From positions 2,976,001 through 3,040,000 of the forward strand of contig NZ_SNWA01000001.1 of the NCBI RefSeq assembly GCF_004361815.1: DNA of 64,000 nt. Reading direction: 5' to 3'. Made by a program: the position numbers and the translations under genes. The notes below the pieces were generated by a model. It had not been told where the DNA came from. It saw nothing but the letters and a program-made list of their open reading frames with translations, and did no database searches. Positions 7,338-16,462 of this stretch are shown here, piece after piece (the first letter of the stretch is position 1; each line of letters opens with the position of its first letter). The DNA comes from Paraburkholderia sp. BL10I2N1 (GTDB lineage: Bacteria; Pseudomonadota; Gammaproteobacteria; Burkholderiales; Burkholderiaceae).

Positions 7338-8699
7338 ATGAGAAAGCACACAATCGGAACCGTATCAGCCATCGCGGCCGCATTATTGCTCATGACCGGA
7401 GTGGCCGTTGCCGAGGACCTGACGCCGGTCGGCGGCGAGCGCGCGGCCAGCAAGGACGGGCTCGTGCCAGCGTTTGCCGGCCGGGAAGCCACGCCCGCAG
7501 GATGGGAATGGGGCAAGGTTCGCGGTGACTTCTGGAAGTACAAGAGTGAAAAACCCCTGTACACGATCGACGCATCGAACGTCGACAAATATGCCGACAA
7601 GCTTTCGCCGGGGCAGGTCCAGCTCGTCAAGCAACTGAAGGGCTATCGCATGGACGTCTATCCGTCGCATCGCGAATGCCAGTTGCCGGATTTCGCCGAG
7701 CAGAATTCGAAGGCAAATCTCACGACGGCGAAACTCGCTTCGGACGGCGAGACGGTGCAGGCCGCAGTGCTCCCGGGGGTGGCCTTCCCGCAGCCGAAAA
7801 ACGGCGCCGAAGCGATTCTGAACTACGAGACGCGTTATCGCGGCGAAGGTATCGAGTGGTCGCCGGTTGTCACGTCTATTTCCCCGCGCCCCGGCGGTGG
7901 TGACTGGATCGACGCAATCGGTCCGCAGGCGTTCTATTTCCCGGCGGGCAAGGAGGGCAAGACCACACCGCAGGACGTCGACCAGTTCAACCTGGGCGCC
8001 TTTTTCTCGGTCGATTCACCTGCGGCTCTGGCCGGTCAGGCCTTCGTGCAACGCCAGTACTTCGACAAGGACTCGGAAACGTACTACTACTTTCCCGGCC
8101 AGCGCCGCGTGAGACGCATGCCGGCCTATACGCACGATGCGCCGCTGATCGGCTTCGAAAATCAGTATCTGATCGACGAATCCAACATGTTCAATGGCTC
8201 CATTGACCGATTCAACTGGAAGCTCGTGGGCAAGCAGGAAATGATTGTCCCCTACGATGATTTCGGCATGTACACCTTCAAAGACAAGCTGCACGACGTT
8301 GCCACGCCTAACGGCATTTCCTCCGATCATCGTCGTTACGAGGTGCACCGCGTCTGGGTGGTCGAGGCAACGCTTAAGCCCTCGGCGCGGCACGTCGCTT
8401 CGAAAAAGGTCTTCTATCTGGACGAGGACAGCTGGCTCGCGCTCGTGGGCGAGGATTATGACGCGCAGCGCAAGCTCTGGAAGATGCGCGAGAGCTACCC
8501 GATCCCGGTGTGGGAGCTGGGGGGCACGTGCGATAACGAGCCGATGGCGCAGTACGACCTAAACAACGGACGCTACGTATTCGACGCATCTTCGATCGGC
8601 CAGGGCAAGGACGTCCACTGGTACCAGCAGGTCAACGACCCGCGCTTCAAGACGGACTTCTATTCGGCGGAATCCCTGAGGTCGGTGAGCGAGCGCTGA
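7338..8699 (+). CDS. DUF1329 family exported protein
   Basis: A 453-residue protein with a classical signal peptide (residues 1-25, ending GVAVAED). It matches DUF1329, a family with a lipoprotein-sorting (LolB-like) fold whose members are almost always encoded beside a DUF1302 gene. Recognisable parts are GWEWGKVRGDFW, the DVDQFNLGAFFSVDSPAALAG region, and YYYFPGQRRVRRMPAY with the following DESNMFNGSIDRF. These pairs are thought to handle hydrophobic molecules across the periplasm and outer membrane; the precise role is not established. DUF1302, RND and Ycf48-like genes follow directly, forming a known envelope gene set. Confidence 0.85.
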   Translation: MRKHTIGTVSAIAAALLLMTGVAVAEDLTPVGGERAASKDGLVPAFAGREATPAGWEWGKVRGDFWKYKSEKPLYTIDASNVDKYADKLSPGQVQLVKQLKGYRMDVYPSHRECQLPDFAEQNSKANLTTAKLASDGETVQAAVLPGVAFPQPKNGAEAILNYETRYRGEGIEWSPVVTSISPRPGGGDWIDAIGPQAFYFPAGKEGKTTPQDVDQFNLGAFFSVDSPAALAGQAFVQRQYFDKDSETYYYFPGQRRVRRMPAYTHDAPLIGFENQYLIDESNMFNGSIDRFNWKLVGKQEMIVPYDDFGMYTFKDKLHDVATPNGISSDHRRYEVHRVWVVEATLKPSARHVASKKVFYLDEDSWLALVGEDYDAQRKLWKMRESYPIPVWELGGTCDNEPMAQYDLNNGRYVFDASSIGQGKDVHWYQQVNDPRFKTDFYSAESLRSVSER

Positions 8700-8720
8700 A
8701 ATCCGGCGAAGGAACAGGGA

Positions 8721-8747
8721 CCGGCGCGCGTCGGTGGCGCGCGCCGG
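8721..8747 (+). other. Strong GC hairpin between the DUF1329 and DUF1302 genes
   Basis: A perfect 10-bp stem, CCGGCGCGCG (8721-8730) with CGCGCGCCGG (8738-8747), closes a 7-nt loop. No T run follows, so it is not a standard terminator. It may block exonucleases or set the expression ratio of the two flanking genes. Confidence 0.55.
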
Positions 8748-8774
8748 CAATGAGGGTTGCGGCAGGGGAGAACC

Positions 8775-10604
8775 ATGAAAACGAAGATCATCGGAAAATA
8801 CGTTGCGGCGTCGCTGGCCATGTTCGGCTCCGCTGCAACCAGTGCATACGGTTACGAGTTCACGACGGGCCTGAACGATCTCACGGGTTCGTGGGTGACC
8901 AACCTCACGGCCGGCGCGGGCATCCGCACCAAGAACCCGAGCTGTTCGCTCACCGGTGACCCGAACGCGTTCGACTGTGGAGCAGCTGCTAACGTGAACC
9001 AGTGGGGCGTTGGCGACAACGGCAACCTGAACTACCGCAAAGGGCAACCTTTCAGCACCTACATCAGCGCGACGAGCGAACTGCTGATGAAGATGCCGAG
9101 CGAGGGACTCAAGTTCATGATCCGCGGCACGGGCATGTACGACTTTCTCGCCGGTGACACGAACAGAACCCCGCTTTCGAGCACCGCATCGGCACAGGTC
9201 GTCTATGACGTGCAGTTGCTCGATCTGTGGGGTGAGAAGGATTTTACGATCGGTGGCAACGCCGCGCATGTCCGGCTCGGCAATCAGGTGATCAACTGGG
9301 GAGAAAGTATCTTCGCAATGGGTGGCGTGAACGCTACCAATTCGCTGGATGTCCAGAAGCTGCTGATTCCCGGCTCGCAACTGAAGCAGGCGCTCTTGCC
9401 CGCGCCGATGATCAGCTTTGCCGCGGATCTTTCTCATGGATTTAGTACTGAGGATTACTATCAGTTATGGTGGAACGGCAACCGCTATCCTCCGGTCGGC
9501 TCCTACTGGTCAGTGTCCAACAGCCTGGGCCGCGGGACGGAGCCATATACGGTAAGCACCAACAACCTCAACGTGGCCGGCCCGAGTGCAGGCACGATCG
9601 CCGGGCCTGCCAGCGGCAACCAGAACACGCTGAACGGTATCTACACTGGTCTTGTCAACGGCAATTTCGCCGGGCCGCCGAACAACGTCATTGGCCTTCC
9701 TGTCAACTGGGAGGCGCCATCGAAGTACAAGCCCCAGTTCGGCGTGAAATTCAACTATTCGCCGCGTTCTTTCGATGCGAACTTCGCGATCTACTACCTG
9801 AACTACACCGACAAGTCGCCGGTTCTTTCGTCGCTGGCCAACGGGACATTGCAGTGGTCGTATCTCCAAAACCGTCAGCTCTTTGGCGCGAGCGCGAACT
9901 TCGGGCTTGGCCCCTGGGCGATCGGCACGGAGCTTTCGTACCGGCCTCATGATGCCGTGGCGCTCTCCAGCTGTTATGGCGCCGGTGGGCCGCTCGACCT
10001 GAATACCAACGGCGTGACGGGCGTCGATTGCCAGCAGTGGGCCGACAAAAAGAGATTCCAGTACGACATCAACGGCATCCTCGCGCTCACACGCAGCGAA
10101 TACCCGTTTCTCAAACTGATCGGCGCGGACGCTGCGGCGCTGACCTGGGAACTCACGTGGATCTACTACCCGGGGCTGAGCTCGAACGGCGTCACGCGCA
10201 CGGTCAACGGGCAGACCGTCACGCAGGTGCCGATGGCGGGATATTTCCCATGGTTGAACAACAACTCGAGCTTGGGCTATCCCATCGGCATGGGACAGGG
10301 AACGTCGAGTTCGGTGGGCGCCACGGTGGACTTCAACTGGACCTATGACGGCTCTCTGATTCATGGCTGGCAGGTGACGCCGGGCATTACTTTCGCCGAT
10401 GGTCTGTACGGCTATACCCCGACACTGAGCGCGAACTACATGCAGGGGGCGAAGTCGTTGAACCTCTATGTGCTGTTCAACCAGAACCCAACGGTGTGGC
10501 AAGCGGGAATCAACTACACGCTGTTCTGGGGAGGGCACAACACGGTCGGACAGCCGTATGCGGACCGAAACTTTGTCGGGATGTTCGTCACCCGCAACTT
10601 CTGA
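8775..10604 (+). CDS. DUF1302 family outer-membrane protein
   Basis: A 609-residue protein starting at 8775, just after the strong ribosome site CAGGGGAG; the frame extends to 8757 but lacks a better site. It has a signal peptide (to about residue 24, SAYGYEF). The rest is rich in alternating polar and aromatic strands and ends in phenylalanine (MFVTRNF), as expected for an outer-membrane beta-barrel. Typical DUF1302 features are VRLGNQVINWGESIF and the glycine/asparagine-rich loops around residues 240-300. The probable role is a channel or acceptor for a hydrophobic compound, working with the DUF1329 protein and the RND pump. Confidence 0.85.
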   Translation: MKTKIIGKYVAASLAMFGSAATSAYGYEFTTGLNDLTGSWVTNLTAGAGIRTKNPSCSLTGDPNAFDCGAAANVNQWGVGDNGNLNYRKGQPFSTYISATSELLMKMPSEGLKFMIRGTGMYDFLAGDTNRTPLSSTASAQVVYDVQLLDLWGEKDFTIGGNAAHVRLGNQVINWGESIFAMGGVNATNSLDVQKLLIPGSQLKQALLPAPMISFAADLSHGFSTEDYYQLWWNGNRYPPVGSYWSVSNSLGRGTEPYTVSTNNLNVAGPSAGTIAGPASGNQNTLNGIYTGLVNGNFAGPPNNVIGLPVNWEAPSKYKPQFGVKFNYSPRSFDANFAIYYLNYTDKSPVLSSLANGTLQWSYLQNRQLFGASANFGLGPWAIGTELSYRPHDAVALSSCYGAGGPLDLNTNGVTGVDCQQWADKKRFQYDINGILALTRSEYPFLKLIGADAAALTWELTWIYYPGLSSNGVTRTVNGQTVTQVPMAGYFPWLNNNSSLGYPIGMGQGTSSSVGATVDFNWTYDGSLIHGWQVTPGITFADGLYGYTPTLSANYMQGAKSLNLYVLFNQNPTVWQAGINYTLFWGGHNTVGQPYADRNFVGMFVTRNF

Positions 10605-10648
10605 CGATGCCATGCCGTACGTCATTGAATTACTGAAGGGATAATGCC

Positions 10649-13009
10649 GTGTTAAATCGCCTGGTAAAAACGCTGGAACGGTTCTTCTTCGGCCACCGTG
10701 CGGCGGTGCTCGTGAGCATCGGTCTGTTCACCGCCGTCATGGCCCTTTTCGCGGTGCAACTGCGCATGGACGCGGGCTTCGAGAAGCAGATGCCGATCGG
10801 CCACGAATACATCCAGACCTTCCAGAAGTATCGCTCCGACCTGCTCGGCGCGAACCGGATCACCGTGGTGGTGCGTGCACGCAAGGGCCCGATCTGGACG
10901 AAGGAAGGGCTGACGCGACTGTACAAGGTGACCCAGGCGGTGACGTACCTGCCGAATGTGGACCGAATTGGCGTGCAGTCGCTGTGGACGCCGAACGCCT
11001 ACGTGAACGAAATCACCGATGAGGGCTTTCGCGCAGAGCCGATTATCTCCGGGACGATCACGCCCGACCAGCTCACGCCCGACGTTGTCGCGAAGGTCCG
11101 CCGTGCGACGACGCTCGGCGGCTATATCGGTACGCTCGTTTCGCACAACGAAGACAGCGCCATGATTACAGCCGAGCTCAACGAGCGCGACCGTAACGGC
11201 AAGGTGCTCGATTACGTGGCGTTCAACCACCTGCTCGAAGCGCAGATCCGCAAGCCGTTCGAAGACGCGGGCTATGAAATCCAGATCATTGGCTTTGCCA
11301 AGCAGATTGGCGATATCGCCGATGGCGCAACGGCGGTGCTCGGCTTCTGCGGCATTGCACTGCTGCTCACGGCGCTCGCGGTCTACTGGTACTGCCATTC
11401 GGTGCGCTTTACGGTGTTGCTGATTGCATGCTCGCTGACATCGCTCGTCTGGCAGTTCGGCACGCTGAAGCTGCTGGGCTTCGGACTGGACCCGCTGGCG
11501 GTGCTGGTGCCGTTCCTGGTCTTTGCGATCGGCGTCTCGCACGGCGTGCAGCAGGTCAACTTCATCGTGCGCGAGATCGCGCACGGCAACAGCTCGTTCG
11601 ACGCGGCGCGGCACAGCTTCAGCGGTCTGCTGATTCCGGGCGTACTGGCCCTTGTCACCGCATTCGTATCGTTCATCACGCTGCTGCTGATTCCGATTCC
11701 GATGGTGCGGGAGCTTGCCATCACGGCCTCGCTCGGTGTGGCCTACAAGATCGTGACGAACCTCGTGCTCTTGCCGGTCGCGGCTTCGTGCTTCAACTTC
11801 ACGAAGGGCTATGCGGACAGCGCGCTCAAGCGCAGCGAGCGACGCTCGGCGTGGCTGCGGGGGCTCGCGCGTATCGCGCAGCCGCGCTACGCGGGTGTCA
11901 CCGTGGCGTTGACCCTGGTGGTGTTCGCACTGGCCGCCTGGCAAAGCCGCGACCGCGTGATCGGCACGCTGCAGCCAGGCGCGCCCGAACTGCGCGCAGA
12001 TGCACGTTTCAACCGCGATGCCACGTCGATCGCTTCGAGCTACGACATCGGCCTCGACTGGCTCACGGTCGCGATCGAGTCGACGCCAAAGGGCTGCGAT
12101 AAGCCAGCAGTCGGCCTGTACGAGGACGATCTCACTAGCGCGATGCGCACCGAGCCAGGCGTGGCGTCTGCCGAGTCGTACTCCGCGATGCTGCGCCGCT
12201 ACAACCAGGGCTACAACGAGGACTATCCAAAGATGAATGTCGTGCCGATCGACCCGGAGAACTACGGCGCGGTCTCGGTGGATGTGGGCCGGGTGAAGGG
12301 CTTCATGAAGGCGGATTGCAGCATGACGGCCGTGCATCTGTTCCTCACCGATCACAAGGCTACGACGATCAGCCGGATTCTGGGCGATGTGAAGACGTAT
12401 CGCGCGACGCATCCGTTCCCGGGCATTACGGTGCGTCTCGCGGCGGGCAATGCGGGCGTACTCGCCGCAACCAACGAGGAGGTGGCCGCGAGCGAGCTGC
12501 CGATGATGCTCTATGTCTACGCGGCGATCCTGATACTGGTGTTTCTCGCCTACCGCGACTGGCGCGCGATGCTGGCCTGCTGCCTGCCGCTCTCGGTGGC
12601 GACCTTCATCGGCTACTGGTTCATGAAGGAACTGCAGATCGGCCTCACGGTGGCCACGTTGCCCGTCATGGTGCTGGCAGTGGGCATTGGCGTGGACTAC
12701 GCGTTCTATATCTACAACCGGCTGCAGGTGCATCTGGCGGGTGGGCAGAACATCGTGAAGGCGGTTCAGCACGCAATGCTGGAAGTGGGTGTGGCGACGA
12801 TCTTTACGGCCATCACGCTGGCCATTGGCGTGGCGACGTGGAGCTTCTCGGCGCTGAAGTTCCAGGCCGACATGGGCAAGCTGCTGGCGTTCATGTTCCT
12901 GGTGAACCTGCTGATGGCGATGACGGCACTGCCGGCACTGGCCTCGGTGCTCGAACGCTGGTTCCCGCGCCGCAAGCCGGCGCGGGCGCCCGGACTCTTC
13001 AGCCATTGA
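10649..13009 (+). CDS. RND superfamily (MMPL-type) membrane transporter
   Basis: A 786-residue inner-membrane protein beginning at GTG 10649 after GAAGGGA. It has two repeated halves, each with one helix, a large periplasmic loop and a helix bundle: helix 1 at about 15-35, bundles at about 225-380 and about 620-780. The second-half motif VGIGVDYAFYIYNRL is the RND proton-relay type; the first half has FAIGVSHGVQQ instead. Relatives in DUF1302/DUF1329 clusters are thought to move lipid-like substrates using the proton gradient. No membrane-fusion partner is encoded here, consistent with MMPL-type rather than drug-efflux RND systems. A 784-residue open frame lies opposite and is a GC artefact. 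Confidence 0.85.
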   Translation: MLNRLVKTLERFFFGHRAAVLVSIGLFTAVMALFAVQLRMDAGFEKQMPIGHEYIQTFQKYRSDLLGANRITVVVRARKGPIWTKEGLTRLYKVTQAVTYLPNVDRIGVQSLWTPNAYVNEITDEGFRAEPIISGTITPDQLTPDVVAKVRRATTLGGYIGTLVSHNEDSAMITAELNERDRNGKVLDYVAFNHLLEAQIRKPFEDAGYEIQIIGFAKQIGDIADGATAVLGFCGIALLLTALAVYWYCHSVRFTVLLIACSLTSLVWQFGTLKLLGFGLDPLAVLVPFLVFAIGVSHGVQQVNFIVREIAHGNSSFDAARHSFSGLLIPGVLALVTAFVSFITLLLIPIPMVRELAITASLGVAYKIVTNLVLLPVAASCFNFTKGYADSALKRSERRSAWLRGLARIAQPRYAGVTVALTLVVFALAAWQSRDRVIGTLQPGAPELRADARFNRDATSIASSYDIGLDWLTVAIESTPKGCDKPAVGLYEDDLTSAMRTEPGVASAESYSAMLRRYNQGYNEDYPKMNVVPIDPENYGAVSVDVGRVKGFMKADCSMTAVHLFLTDHKATTISRILGDVKTYRATHPFPGITVRLAAGNAGVLAATNEEVAASELPMMLYVYAAILILVFLAYRDWRAMLACCLPLSVATFIGYWFMKELQIGLTVATLPVMVLAVGIGVDYAFYIYNRLQVHLAGGQNIVKAVQHAMLEVGVATIFTAITLAIGVATWSFSALKFQADMGKLLAFMFLVNLLMAMTALPALASVLERWFPRRKPARAPGLFSH

Positions 13010-13026
13010 ACATGGGAGACGCAGTC

Positions 13027-13992
13027 ATGATCAAGATGCTTGTTGCCTGTGCCGCGCTGTGCGTGAGTGCTGCAGTCTGGGCCCTGCCGCCCGGAACCGT
13101 TGCGGACTGGGCTGCCAAACCCGCCCATGCGTGGCCCGCGCCGGCGCACATGATGTTGATGGACGCGGCGCGCGCCGGTTCGCGCATCGTCGCGGTGGGC
13201 GAGCATGGCGTCATCATCCTTTCGGATGACGAAGGAAAGACGTGGCGCCAGGCGAAAGGAGCGGCTGTTTCGGCGACGCTCTCGGCCGTCACCTTTACCG
13301 ACGCGCAGCACGGCTGGGCGGTTGGCCAGTGGGGCGTGATTCTCGCAACGGGCGACGGCGGCGAGACCTGGCAGAAGCAGCGCATGGACCTCTCGGTGGA
13401 CCAACCGCTCTTCTCCGTGCTCTTCACGGGCGAGAAGGACGGCATTGCGGTCGGCCTGTGGTCGCTGATGCTCGCCACGCACGACGGCGGCAAGACGTGG
13501 ACGAAGGTGACTGTGCCGAAGCCGCCGGGTGGCACGAAGGCGGACCGCAACCTGTACCACATTTTTGCCGACCGCCAGGGCTCGCTCTATATCGATTCGG
13601 AACAGGGGATGGTGCTGAAGTCCACGGATGGTGGCGCGAACTGGAGCTATCAGGCAACGGGCGGCAAGGGCACGCTTTGGTCGGGCGTGGCGCTGCCCGA
13701 CGGGCGGATCGTGGTGGGCGGGCTGCTGGGCAGCCTGTACCAGAGCAGCGACGGCGGGGCGACGTGGGCGGCGCTGAACGCGGGCACGAAGAGTTCGATC
13801 ACCGATCTCGTAGCGACTCGAAACGGACTGATGGGTGTCGGGCTCGATGGCCTTGTGTTCCGGCAACGCGAGGGCAGCACGTCGTTCGAGGTTCATCAGC
13901 GCGACGATCGCGCAACGCTCACCGCCGCATTGATGGATGGCGCCGGCAAGCCGGTGTTGTTTTCGCAGGAGGGGGTGCTGACGGTCCATTGA
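13027..13992 (+). CDS. Ycf48/PSII-stability-factor-like beta-propeller, exported
   Basis: A 321-residue protein with a signal peptide (AAVWALPPG, residues 15-24). Its repeated blade motifs are of the BNR/sialidase kind: SDDEGKTWRQ, TGDGGETWQK, THDGGKTWTK, STDGGANWSY and SSDGGATWAA, each in a blade with a GVIL/GLLG-like strand. Proteins of this fold often accompany DUF1302/DUF1329/RND gene sets, where they are presumed periplasmic scaffolds for the export machinery. The start at 13027 follows GGGAGACGC. The gene lies 17 bp after the transporter and is clearly in the same unit. Confidence 0.8.
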   Translation: MIKMLVACAALCVSAAVWALPPGTVADWAAKPAHAWPAPAHMMLMDAARAGSRIVAVGEHGVIILSDDEGKTWRQAKGAAVSATLSAVTFTDAQHGWAVGQWGVILATGDGGETWQKQRMDLSVDQPLFSVLFTGEKDGIAVGLWSLMLATHDGGKTWTKVTVPKPPGGTKADRNLYHIFADRQGSLYIDSEQGMVLKSTDGGANWSYQATGGKGTLWSGVALPDGRIVVGGLLGSLYQSSDGGATWAALNAGTKSSITDLVATRNGLMGVGLDGLVFRQREGSTSFEVHQRDDRATLTAALMDGAGKPVLFSQEGVLTVH

Positions 13993-14080
13993 GAAACGCC
14001 AGTCGTTACCTTGTTGGAGCGTTCTCCGTAAGAGCAGAGACGAAAGGGGAGAAACAATGAAACTGAACTGGGCATGAAAG

Positions 14081-15559
14081 ATGGATCGGAAACGTAAGCC
14101 GGATACACAGACCCGGCGCCAGCTGCTACGCGTTACGGCGATGGGCGCGGCGTCACTCGCGGCCGGCGGCATGTCGCTGGCACAGGCCGCCGTAACGAAG
14201 CCCATGAACGGCGACATTCTGGACGTCGCGATCATCGGCGCGGGTCTCGCTGGATTGACCGCGGGCCGCGACCTCAAACTGGCCGGATGCGATTCGTTTG
14301 TCGTGCTCGAGGCACGCAACCGCGTCGGTGGACGCACCTATAACCATGACCTCGGACACGGCGTCGTTTCCGAAGCCGGAGGGCAGTGGATCGGCCCGGG
14401 CCAGACCGCGATCTTCGATCTGGCACGTCAACTCGAGATCGATACATTTCCGAGCTGGTACACGGGTAAGACCGTCGTGATGGCGCAGGGCGCTACGGTG
14501 GCCCAGGATTTTCATGGCGGCACCGGGGGTGACGACACGATCGGCAACCGGCTTGCCGAACTGTCGCGCGGCGTGCCGTCCGGCGCGCCGTGGAAAGCAC
14601 CGCATCTGGCGGAACTGGACAAGCTCTCTTACGGCGAGTGGCTCTTGCAGCAGGGCGTGAAATACGAGGACGGCTACTTTCTCGCGCTAGCCGCGAAGCT
14701 GACCACGGGCGGTGCGCCGGCGCAGCTGGGTCTGCTGCACTACTTGTCGATGATCAACAGTGCAAGCAGCAACTACACGCAGCTCGAAGCGTTCAAGGGC
14801 GGCGCGCAGGAAACGCGCATCGTCGGCGGTTCGCAGCGTCTGAGCATCAAGATGGCCGAGCAACTCGGCGACAAGGTCAGGCTGTCCTCGCCCGTGCGCA
14901 AGGTCACCGGCTGGGATCGCGACGTTGTCGAGGTGCACACCGATCAGGGCGTGGTTAAGGCGCGTCGTGCGATCGTCGCGATGAATCCGGCCCTGTGCAA
15001 TCAGGTTGTTTTCGATCCGCCGTTGCCCGGTGGGCGGGCGCAACTCCAGCAGAACTGGCCCACGAACGCCCCCATGCGCAAGACGGTCCACGTCTACGAC
15101 AAACCGTTCTGGCGCGACGCCGGTTATTGCGGAACGATCTTCCAGGTCGGTGGCCCGGTCTTCATGGCGTACGACAACTCGCCTCCCGATGCATCGCTCG
15201 GCGTGATCGCCGCATTCGTCGCGCCGGGGATGTTGCCGGACGATTCCGCGATGGCCGAAAAGACGCTGTCGGCCACTTTTGCCAAGGCATTCGGCGACCG
15301 CGCGCTGCATCCGACGCAGTTCCACGACTACGACTGGGGCCGGGTCGATCCATGGACCCTGCATTGCATCAATCCCATGCCGCCGGGCTTCTGGACCAAG
15401 TGGGGCAAGTATCTGCATCCCGAAGTGGGGCGCCTGATCTGGTCAGGGACCGAAACCGCCGACATCTGGGCCGGCGCGATGGACGGTGCCGTGCGTTCGG
15501 GCCACCGCGCTGCCTTGCAGGCGCTGGCCGGTTTCACTCGACGCGGCGAGGTGGCGTGA
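14081..15559 (+). CDS. Flavin-containing amine oxidase 1, Tat-exported
   Basis: A 492-residue FAD enzyme of the monoamine oxidase family, which oxidises amines to imines. A twin-arginine leader (R12-R13 in QTRRQLLRVTA, hydrophobic stretch, AQAA) predicts export folded with its FAD to the periplasm. The Rossmann motif GAGLAGLTAGRDL is at 53-65, then VLEARNRVGGRTY. The C-terminal FAD-contact motif LIWSGTETADIWAGAMDGAV is near 455-475. The gene for a diheme cytochrome c starts at the base after its stop, strongly suggesting cytochrome rather than oxygen as electron acceptor, as known for nicotine oxidoreductase NicA2. It has a close paralogue at 26996-28480. Substrate unknown. Confidence 0.85.
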   Translation: MDRKRKPDTQTRRQLLRVTAMGAASLAAGGMSLAQAAVTKPMNGDILDVAIIGAGLAGLTAGRDLKLAGCDSFVVLEARNRVGGRTYNHDLGHGVVSEAGGQWIGPGQTAIFDLARQLEIDTFPSWYTGKTVVMAQGATVAQDFHGGTGGDDTIGNRLAELSRGVPSGAPWKAPHLAELDKLSYGEWLLQQGVKYEDGYFLALAAKLTTGGAPAQLGLLHYLSMINSASSNYTQLEAFKGGAQETRIVGGSQRLSIKMAEQLGDKVRLSSPVRKVTGWDRDVVEVHTDQGVVKARRAIVAMNPALCNQVVFDPPLPGGRAQLQQNWPTNAPMRKTVHVYDKPFWRDAGYCGTIFQVGGPVFMAYDNSPPDASLGVIAAFVAPGMLPDDSAMAEKTLSATFAKAFGDRALHPTQFHDYDWGRVDPWTLHCINPMPPGFWTKWGKYLHPEVGRLIWSGTETADIWAGAMDGAVRSGHRAALQALAGFTRRGEVA

Positions 15560-16240
15560 ATGAAACGGGCATGGATCGTAAGCGCAGCCGTTGTGCTGGC
15601 AGGCGTCGCGGGCGTGGGAGCGCTCTACGGACGCGATTACCTCGACGGTATGCATTTCGAAAAGGCGATGAGCGAGATCGACAAGACGGCAGTGGCCAAT
15701 GGTGGCCCATGGCCGCAACCGCAGGAGACCTGCTACTTCTGCCACGGTGCGCACGGGCAGTCCGTCAACGCCTGGTATCCGGCGCTGTCCGGACAGCCAG
15801 AAGCTTATCTCGTCGCCCAGTTGCACGCGTTTGCCGGCGGCCTGCGACCGAACCCCTACATGGGGGCGATTGCGAGGGAGCTTACGGCCGAGCAGATCAA
15901 GTCGTTGGCTGTCTATTTCGCGCGGCAGACGCCGGCCCAAAGCGAAGCGGTGCACGGCCAGGCGGCGCTCGAAAAGCGCGGGATGGCGCTCGTAGCGGCG
16001 AAAAGCTGTCAGGCCTGCCACGGGGCGTCGTTCATGGGCCGCGACCTGGTGCCACGACTGGCGGGGCAGGGCGAAGCCTATCTCGCCAAGCAGCTTGCTG
16101 CGTTCAAGACGAGCGAACGTCGTGACCCGAGCGGCGCAATGAACGGGATGGCGGCCACGCTGTCCGGCGAAGACATCCAGGCGGTGGCTAGCTACCTGGC
16201 CAGCCTGACGCCGGGTGGCAGCGCCGCAGGCACGCGATAG
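15560..16240 (+). CDS. Diheme cytochrome c 1, membrane-anchored
   Basis: A 226-residue protein of two class-I cytochrome c domains. The N-terminal hydrophobic stretch (residues 4-22) can act as signal or anchor. Heme-binding sites are C58-YF-C61-H62 and C150-QA-C153-H154. Methionines that could be sixth ligands follow in each domain (NPYMGAI near 101 and MNGMAA near 192). The start codon directly abuts the stop of amine oxidase 1 (TGA-ATG), indicating translational coupling and a shared function. The likely role is to take electrons from the oxidase and pass them to the terminal respiratory chain. It resembles the cytochrome at 28491-29147 and is the last gene of this unit. Confidence 0.85.
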   Translation: MKRAWIVSAAVVLAGVAGVGALYGRDYLDGMHFEKAMSEIDKTAVANGGPWPQPQETCYFCHGAHGQSVNAWYPALSGQPEAYLVAQLHAFAGGLRPNPYMGAIARELTAEQIKSLAVYFARQTPAQSEAVHGQAALEKRGMALVAAKSCQACHGASFMGRDLVPRLAGQGEAYLAKQLAAFKTSERRDPSGAMNGMAATLSGEDIQAVASYLASLTPGGSAAGTR

Positions 16241-16274
16241 CTGCCATGGCGTAACGGGCAGGAACAGTGGGGTG

Positions 16275-16346
16275 ACAGGGGAATACCCTGTATTTTTCCA
16301 GTTTCGTTAATTTGTCAACATGAACTAAGTTTGGTATCGTGTTCTA
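16275..16346 (+). promoter_or_regulatory. Cluster promoter module, copy 3 (before the reductase/ligase unit)
   Basis: The palindrome ACAGGGGAATACCCTGT (16275-16291) is followed by a T-rich tract. About 40 bp on comes GAACTAAGTTTGGTATCGTG, ending in TTCTA. TTGTCA (16312-16317) and TATCGT (16335-16340) are candidate -35 and -10 with a 17-bp spacer. The layout is the same as at 5862, 23000 and 26728. Confidence 0.65.
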
Positions 16347-16462
16347 TTAATGTGACATGCTTCATCGCAACACTGACTGACGGCGCTGTTCGTCAGCCGC
16401 CGGCGACATTCCCGGCATTTGACAGACGTAACATTTGACCAATCACGTTTCAGGAGACAAGC

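Noticed and set aside
10652..13006. 784-residue open frame opposite the RND transporter
   Set aside because: Its translation is dominated by R, H, Q and E and has no domain pattern; it mirrors the strong GC third-position bias of the real gene on the other strand.
12766..14337. 523-residue minus-strand frame across the Ycf48-like gene
   Set aside because: No domain; the + strand carries clear BNR blades and a signal peptide.
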